A stretch of DNA of 9,243 nt from DASWYB01 sp036405195. Its GTDB lineage: Bacteria > Patescibacteriota > UBA1384 > 2-12-FULL-50-11 > DASWYB01. The notes beneath the pieces were generated by a model. That model searched no databases and was not told the DNA's origin. It was given only the letters and a program-made list of their open reading frames with translations. The stretch's first letter is position 1, and each line of letters opens with the position of its first letter. This document shows, in pieces, positions 7,577 to 9,243 of this stretch. The translations under genes and the position numbers were made by a program. The stretch spans positions 1 to 9,243 of the forward strand of contig DASWYB010000092.1 of the NCBI GenBank assembly GCA_036405195.1, read 5' to 3'.

Positions 7577-8512
7577 TTAATCCTTACGGGCCAAATAGCG
7601 TTCTGCTTCTAACGCTGCCGCACAACCTGCGCCTGCGGCAGTAATAGCCTGCCGATATTTGTGATCATGGAGATCTCCGGCTACAAATATACCCGGAACA
7701 GATGTGTGATAATCATCCTTTATCACAACATACCCTGTTGCATCAACCTCAATGGCTCCGGCAAGAAATCCAGAATTGGGCTGATGGCCGATCGCCACAA
7801 ACACTCCTTCTACGGATAGGGTGGAGACTTCATTCGTTTGGTTATTCTTTATTTTAAGCCCTGAGACTTTTTCTTCTCCCAGCACTTCTTCAATTTCACT
7901 ATTTAAAACAAATTCAATCTTCGGGTCAGACTTCGCTTTTTCGAGCATGATTTTGCTCGCACGAAACTCTTCGCGTCGGTGCACGAGATACACCTTACTT
8001 GCAAAGCGGGTCAAAAATGTTGCTTCTTCCATAGCACTATCCCCCCCGCCGATCACTGCAATTTCCTTGCCCCGGAAGAAAAATCCATCGCATGTGGCAC
8101 AGCTGGACACACCGTGACCGCGTAATCGTTGCTCACTTGGGAGACCAAGCCATTTAGCTGATGCCCCAGTAGCCAAAATAACTGCATCGGCGGTCAGTGA
8201 ATGGCTTTCTGTCTTGATCGAAAATGGCTTTGCTTGTGTGTCGATGGAAACGACGTTTTCTTCTAGAAAATCCACTTCAAAACGTTCTGCTTGCTCTCGC
8301 ATTTTTGTCATGAGCTCGGGTCCCATCACCCCACCAGGAAACCCGGGAAAGTTCTCAACATCGGTTGTGGTCATAAGTTGTCCCCCAACCTCTCTGCCAG
8401 CAATGACAAACGGATTAAGTAAAGCTCTACCGGCGTAAATAGCGGCGGTAAGACCAGCGGGCCCGGAACCGATTATTGCAACTTTCGTATGGGAAGGGAG
8501 AGGTTGTGACAC
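7577..8512 (-). CDS. trxB: Thioredoxin-disulfide reductase
   Basis: A flavoenzyme that passes electrons from NADPH through FAD to a redox disulfide and on to thioredoxin in the cytoplasm. At 311 residues it matches the low-molecular-weight bacterial type. Visible parts in order are the FAD-binding GSGPAG (15-20), the redox motif C138-A-T-C141 in SSCATCDGFFF, the nucleotide-binding GGGDSA (155-160), HRREEFRAS (178-186, where the arginines favour NADPH), and the C-terminal FAD motif GIFVAGDLHDHKYRQA. The start is a GTG at 8512, supported by AAGGA seven bases upstream. A weak promoter is suggested at 8546-8574. It is followed after 2 bp by nfo, so reductase and AP endonuclease are probably made from one transcript. 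No thioredoxin gene is in the window. Confidence 0.96.
   Translation of the reverse strand: MSQPLPSHTKVAIIGSGPAGLTAAIYAGRALLNPFVIAGREVGGQLMTTTDVENFPGFPGGVMGPELMTKMREQAERFEVDFLEENVVSIDTQAKPFSIKTESHSLTADAVILATGASAKWLGLPSEQRLRGHGVSSCATCDGFFFRGKEIAVIGGGDSAMEEATFLTRFASKVYLVHRREEFRASKIMLEKAKSDPKIEFVLNSEIEEVLGEEKVSGLKIKNNQTNEVSTLSVEGVFVAIGHQPNSGFLAGAIEVDATGYVVIKDDYHTSVPGIFVAGDLHDHKYRQAITAAGAGCAAALEAERYLARKD
7581..7585 (-). promoter_or_regulatory. Ribosome binding site of nfo, inside the end of trxB
   Basis: AAGGA on the minus strand, six bases before the nfo ATG and overlapping the final trxB codons. It fixes the nfo start and points to coupled translation. Confidence 0.75.
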
Positions 8513-8519
8513 GTTACTA

Positions 8520-8524
8520 TCCTT
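8520..8524 (-). promoter_or_regulatory. Ribosome binding site deciding the trxB GTG start
   Basis: AAGGA on the minus strand, seven bases upstream of the GTG at 8512. It supports this GTG as the true start; the downstream protein then reaches the FAD motif at the usual distance. Confidence 0.75.
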
Positions 8525-8545
8525 TATTATTTAACGGCGTATAAA

Positions 8546-8574
8546 AATTTAATTCTCGCTGCGTTTTATTTAAA
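8546..8574 (-). promoter_or_regulatory. Possible weak promoter for trxB-nfo
   Basis: On the minus strand TTTAAA (8574-8569, 4 of 6 to the -35 consensus) is followed after 17 bp by TAAATT (8551-8546, 4 of 6 to the -10 consensus) in an AT-rich stretch. Transcription would start near 8539, about 27 bases before the GTG. It lies only about 16 bp from the -35 of the divergent promoter at 8590, so the two could interfere. Confidence 0.35.
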
Positions 8575-8589
8575 CACACTCACCAACGC

Positions 8590-8618
8590 TTGACAAACTA
8601 GCCAACATATGGTATATT
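8590..8618 (+). promoter_or_regulatory. Near-consensus sigma-70-type promoter of the 98-codon gene
   Basis: A perfect -35 TTGACA (8590-8595), a 17-bp spacer and TATATT (8613-8618, 5 of 6 to TATAAT). This is the best promoter in the window. The predicted transcript start is about 8624-8626, giving a leader of about 45 nt before the GTG at 8671. Confidence 0.8.
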
Positions 8619-8626
8619 CCGATACA

Positions 8627-8637
8627 ATCACTGTGAT
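8627..8637. repeat. Interrupted palindrome at the predicted +1 (operator candidate)
   Basis: ATCAC-T-GTGAT is a perfect 5-1-5 inverted repeat lying at about +2 to +12 of the predicted transcript. That position suits a repressor site, but no regulator is known here and the arms are short. Confidence 0.35.
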
Positions 8638-8655
8638 GGCACTTTCTAAGCCATC
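8635..8655 (+). promoter_or_regulatory. Leader hairpin upstream of the Shine-Dalgarno
   Basis: GATGGC (8635-8640) pairs with GCCATC (8650-8655) around a 9-nt loop, ending five bases before the GAGG ribosome binding site. It may protect the 5' end or modulate translation. It overlaps the +1 palindrome and so could compete with it at RNA level. Confidence 0.45.
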
Positions 8656-8659
8656 GTAT

Positions 8660-8663
8660 GAGG
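8660..8663 (+). promoter_or_regulatory. Ribosome binding site deciding the GTG start at 8671
   Basis: GAGG seven bases before the GTG. It supports the non-ATG start, which also begins a convincing signal peptide (M-K-R then a hydrophobic core). Confidence 0.65.
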
Positions 8664-8670
8664 TAATTAC

Positions 8671-8967
8671 GTGAAAAGAGTTACGACACTCGTGTTCGGG
8701 CTGATCACGCTTGCCGCAATGCTGGGGCTCCTTGATGGTCCAGTGGATGCTATGGCGGCAGCAATCCCGTCTCCAACCTTTGAAACGGTGTATGCCGCCG
8801 TAGAGGGCATCATAACCCTCAGTAAAATAGTTGGAGTCTCGCTCATCGCATTCGTCGGGTACGCGACGTGGCGGATTGCAATCCGCCCCCAGGTACGTCG
8901 GTGGAACAAGCGGCGGAAAGCCGCCTCTACCAGACTCGCGATTTCGCAGTATCCGCACGCCGCATGA
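8671..8967 (+). CDS. Small secreted/inner-membrane protein, pVIII-like layout, function unknown
   Basis: A 98-residue protein I cannot assign to a family. Residues 2-3 are K-R, followed by a hydrophobic core (about 4-21) and a likely signal-peptidase site near DAMA/A (27-31). The mature part would be about 69 aa: a short amphipathic stretch (TFETVYAAVEG), one membrane helix (about 46-71, with G and A plus W68), then a strongly basic tail (R72, R76, R77, K80, R81, R82, K83, R88). That order matches the major coat protein of filamentous phages and, less well, VirB2/TrbC pilins, which normally have two helices after the signal. The resemblance is of layout, not sequence identity. A hand count over 8671-8970 gives about 58% GC, whereas a 60-bp sample of uvrA (2281-2340) gives 38%. 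It has its own promoter, GAGG/GTG start and terminator, so it is a single-gene unit. Long antisense frames exist but lack such signals. Confidence 0.72.
   Translation: MKRVTTLVFGLITLAAMLGLLDGPVDAMAAAIPSPTFETVYAAVEGIITLSKIVGVSLIAFVGYATWRIAIRPQVRRWNKRRKAASTRLAISQYPHAA
8864..8900. repeat. 18-bp perfect palindrome with an outer 6-bp stem
   Basis: GGCGGATTGCAATCCGCC (8870-8887) is a perfect palindrome inside the 98-codon gene, covering W68 to P73. It is flanked by CGACGT (8864-8869) and ACGTCG (8895-8900), which can pair outside it, leaving 7 unpaired bases on the 3' side. It may form an RNA hairpin or serve as a protein-binding site. Confidence 0.6.
8912..8925 (+). repeat. GC-only hairpin near the gene's 3' end
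   Basis: GGCGG (8912-8916) and CCGCC (8921-8925) pair around AAAG, within the codons of the basic tail. The arms repeat those at 8870-8874 and 8883-8887, and a further pair, GGCGGC (8754-8759) and GCCGCC (8794-8799), lies upstream. Several alternative pairings are therefore possible in the mRNA. Confidence 0.5.
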
Positions 8968-8996
8968 AGCATTCCTTCCCCTACGGTGTAGTCCTT

Positions 8997-9041
8997 AAGC
9001 CGTAGATGTCTCTCCCCTCGTGGGAAGCGTCTACGGCTTTT
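8997..9041 (+). terminator. Rho-independent terminator of the 98-codon gene
   Basis: AAGCCGTAGA (8997-9006) and TCTACGGCTT (9030-9039) form a perfect 10-bp stem with a 23-nt loop, ending in a short T run (9038-9041) 30-75 bases past the TGA. The opposite strand has no T run after the hairpin, so it serves the plus strand only. A second CTACGG at 8981-8986 can also pair with CCGTAG at 9000-9005. Confidence 0.85.
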
Positions 9042-9042
9042 G

Positions 9043-9243
9043 TTATTCGCTCACTTCCAGGGTCTCGATAACTTCTAACGGAGCTTCAATAAGCTGAGGA
9101 GGATCATCTTGTTCTAGTTGATAGCTATTAATCTTCGTCGTTAAACGGTCGATCTGTTTATAGCGGGTCGTCGCCACTTGTTCATATTTATTGCGAGCCG
9201 AGTCGAGAGCCTTGCCTACATCCGCAAACTCGCCTTTGAAACG
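9043..9243 (-). CDS. rmuC: Probable DNA recombination protein RmuC, C-terminal end (5' part outside window)
   Basis: An open minus-strand frame runs from the window edge to a TAA at 9045-9043, giving 66 residues. The start of this fragment (FKGEFADVGKALDSARNKYEQ) resembles the end of the RmuC nuclease-like domain, which typically reads as a VGxxLxxAxxxYxxA helix leading into a coiled coil. It is followed by an acidic tail (QLEQDDPPQ to ETLEVSE). RmuC proteins limit genome rearrangements and are thought to be nucleases, which fits the repair neighbourhood. The key catalytic region is outside the window, so the assignment rests on a short C-terminal match. Another coiled-coil protein cannot be excluded. 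The stop lies 2 bp from the terminator of the convergent 98-codon gene. Confidence 0.6.
   Translation of the reverse strand, partial: RFKGEFADVGKALDSARNKYEQVATTRYKQIDRLTTKINSYQLEQDDPPQLIEAPLEVIETLEVSE

Noticed and set aside
8623..8628. TACAAT as the -10 of the small gene's promoter
   Set aside because: It is 27 bp from the TTGACA, too far. TATATT at 8613 has the ideal 17-bp spacing.
8566..8972. Two long antisense open frames (130 and 101 codons) opposite the 98-codon gene
   Set aside because: They show no recognisable domain or signal peptide and no Shine-Dalgarno that I could see. The plus-strand frame has a promoter, ribosome binding site, signal peptide and terminator. GC-rich coding DNA often leaves the opposite strand open.

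Overview
The window is bacterial chromosome using the standard genetic code. It reads as a densely packed DNA-repair neighbourhood. Left to right it holds: the 3' part of uvrB (+); an M16 zinc peptidase (-); uvrA and uvrC, only 8 bp apart (+); nfo, endonuclease IV (-); trxB, thioredoxin reductase (-); a 98-codon secreted or membrane protein gene with its own promoter and terminator (+); and the C-terminal end of a probable rmuC (-). No tRNA, rRNA, CRISPR array or insertion sequence was seen, and no stretch over about 160 bp lacks a gene.

The proteins are clearly bacterial. The tight spacing and the reduced UvrC (no C-terminal helix-hairpin-helix domain, no cysteines) would suit a small-genome lineage such as Candidate Phyla Radiation/Patescibacteria. 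That placement is an inference made without any database search, and I hold it loosely.

Functionally, UvrA, UvrB and UvrC form the nucleotide excision repair machine. UvrA finds damage and loads UvrB; UvrB verifies it and recruits UvrC, which cuts on both sides. Endonuclease IV cuts abasic sites in base excision repair. RmuC-type proteins are linked to genome stability. TrxB supplies reducing power through thioredoxin and appears co-transcribed with nfo. The M16 peptidase lies inverted between uvrB and uvrA and has no obvious link to repair.

The most unusual parts are two. UvrC keeps both nuclease active sites but lacks the usual cysteine cluster and the C-terminal DNA-binding domain. The region 8590-9041 is a self-contained transcription unit: near-consensus promoter, palindrome at +1, leader hairpin, Shine-Dalgarno, a small GC-rich gene for a signal-peptide plus single-membrane-helix protein resembling filamentous-phage coat protein in layout, several GC-rich inverted repeats, and a strong intrinsic terminator.
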